64,000 nt of DNA from Lamellibrachia satsuma (lineage: Eukaryota > Annelida > Polychaeta > Sabellida > Siboglinidae), in contig BSQZ01000006.1 in assembly GCA_033239005.1 (NCBI GenBank), forward strand, positions 71,001 through 135,000. Reading direction: 5' to 3'. The notes under the pieces were generated by a model. That model was not told the DNA's origin and ran no database searches. It was given only the letters and a program-made list of their open reading frames with translations. Positions 63,136-64,000 of this stretch are shown piece after piece. Made by a program: the position numbers and the translations under genes. The stretch's first letter is position 1. Every line of letters begins with the position of its first letter.

Positions 63136-63946
63136 AACAAATAATAATGTCTTGACAAGCAGGAGTGTTCCGTAATGTGTCTACATATACAGTGTGCCAC
63201 AATTTGATATCAAATTTGACACTTTCTCAAAAAAATTCCTTATTTGAGATAACACCACAGTTGACCTTCCTGTTTATTGTTTCACACGAATGTAGGGCAT
63301 TTTAAATTGTGATATGTTAATTTAAACAATTCAAATGATGTGACATAAGTGCAGTTGAGCAGACATATTCACAGGTTTGTCTGTAGAAGCTATTGGCTGT
63401 AAAATAGTGAATTTTGTAAGAATTTAACAGTGTTAAATGACAATATACCAACTCATGTGTTCCCATGCTTGTCACTAGAGGCCATTATGTGTTCCCATCT
63501 ATGCCACCAGAGGTCACTGGGAGCAGCAATCCACAAACTTGGCTGATTTTCGGCCTAACGTGCGGCTCGACAAAGTAGAAGGCGCACATTGGGGCTCGTA
63601 GTATTGTTTCATTCACCAGTAAAGGAAATACACCTTTCGATTCCGCATAACGTGACAAGTCATTAGATTAAATAGGGTATTAAGTCATAAACACAACGTG
63701 TTTCCCTCGACAACGTTGAAACGATAATGATGTATTTGATTGACTTGAGAAAAGCAGTTGCGTTGAGCTAATGATTACCACATTTACGATGGGCCCTAAT
63801 ATTGGAGTTATTCTCATTTGCAGAGAACTAACACGTGCAGGCATAAATACACATGCATACATGCACGCACACACAATGCATTGAACATAAACAGGTGCAT
63901 TTAAAGTTGATGTCGTGTATATCATAGCCCCTCTCTGTAGTTGCAG
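63136..63946. other. Intron 1 of PARP14-like gene 2, distal part
   Basis: No gene. A short duplication (tgtgttcccat with accagaggtcac/actagaggccat) lies at 63458-63520. Confidence 0.4.
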
Positions 63947-64000
63947 AGAATGTACTCAGCAGACGTGATCTGACATTGGAAGGAGCGACACTTGAAGTGT
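63947..64000 (+). CDS. PARP14-like: PARP14-like gene 2, exon 2: second half of first RRM, partial
   Basis: Acceptor ctctgtagttgcag. The frame completing the phase-1 codon from 59267 reads ENVLSRRDLTLEGATLEV and continues past the window end. It is nearly the same peptide as the start of the degraded exon 41680-41445, confirming both gene models and the 4.7-kb intron. Confidence 0.72.

Overview
The window is invertebrate-type metazoan nuclear DNA. It is AT-rich, its genes are split by GT-AG introns, and it carries non-LTR retrotransposons, hAT-like non-autonomous elements and many mini- and microsatellites. I cannot name the species. A repeat-rich marine invertebrate such as a mollusc would fit, but that is inference.

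Positions 43128 down to 1 (minus strand) hold one very long PARP14-like locus that runs off the left edge. I reconstructed its exons from splice sites, reading phase and domain content. The order is a start exon at 43128, about nine RRM-like units each split by a phase-1 intron, a large KH-like repeat exon (6394-4683), a broken first macrodomain (4740-3704), an intact second macrodomain (3018-2785 plus 1901-1680) and further KH-like exons (778-582 and 79-1). The WWE and ADP-ribosyltransferase domains usual in this family would lie beyond position 1. Several exons carry stops, frameshifts or deletions, and macrodomain 1 is split by a ~0.5 kb block between 10-bp direct repeats. The locus therefore looks like a decaying paralogue, unless the assembly is rich in indel errors. 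Introns hold an RTE-like element (7.5-9.7 kb), two L2/CR1-like copies (12.2-13.7 and 18.3-20.7 kb), another CR1/jockey-like element (22.7-24.2 kb), a hAT-like MITE with an 8-bp target duplication (15680-16502) and duplicated RRM-exon modules.

The most striking structure is a 14.8-kb palindrome at 25629-40394. Its two arms of about 6.2-6.3 kb are built mainly of a 35-bp satellite and carry a fragment of retrotransposon 3' end. A 2.24-kb spacer separates them. The palindrome is flanked by a 6-bp direct repeat and nested in a smaller hAT-like element (25392-41134). Paralogous introns in the same window lack the whole block. It resembles a giant Foldback-type element.

Positions 43-59 kb hold candidate exons of two unrecognised small genes (minus 50402-46936, plus 50933-51563), old LINE fragments and three minisatellites (33, 57 and 39 bp). 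At 59108 a second PARP14-like gene begins on the plus strand, divergent from the first. Its second exon starts at 63947 and runs off the right edge, with a 34-bp minisatellite and a second hAT-like MITE inside its first intron.
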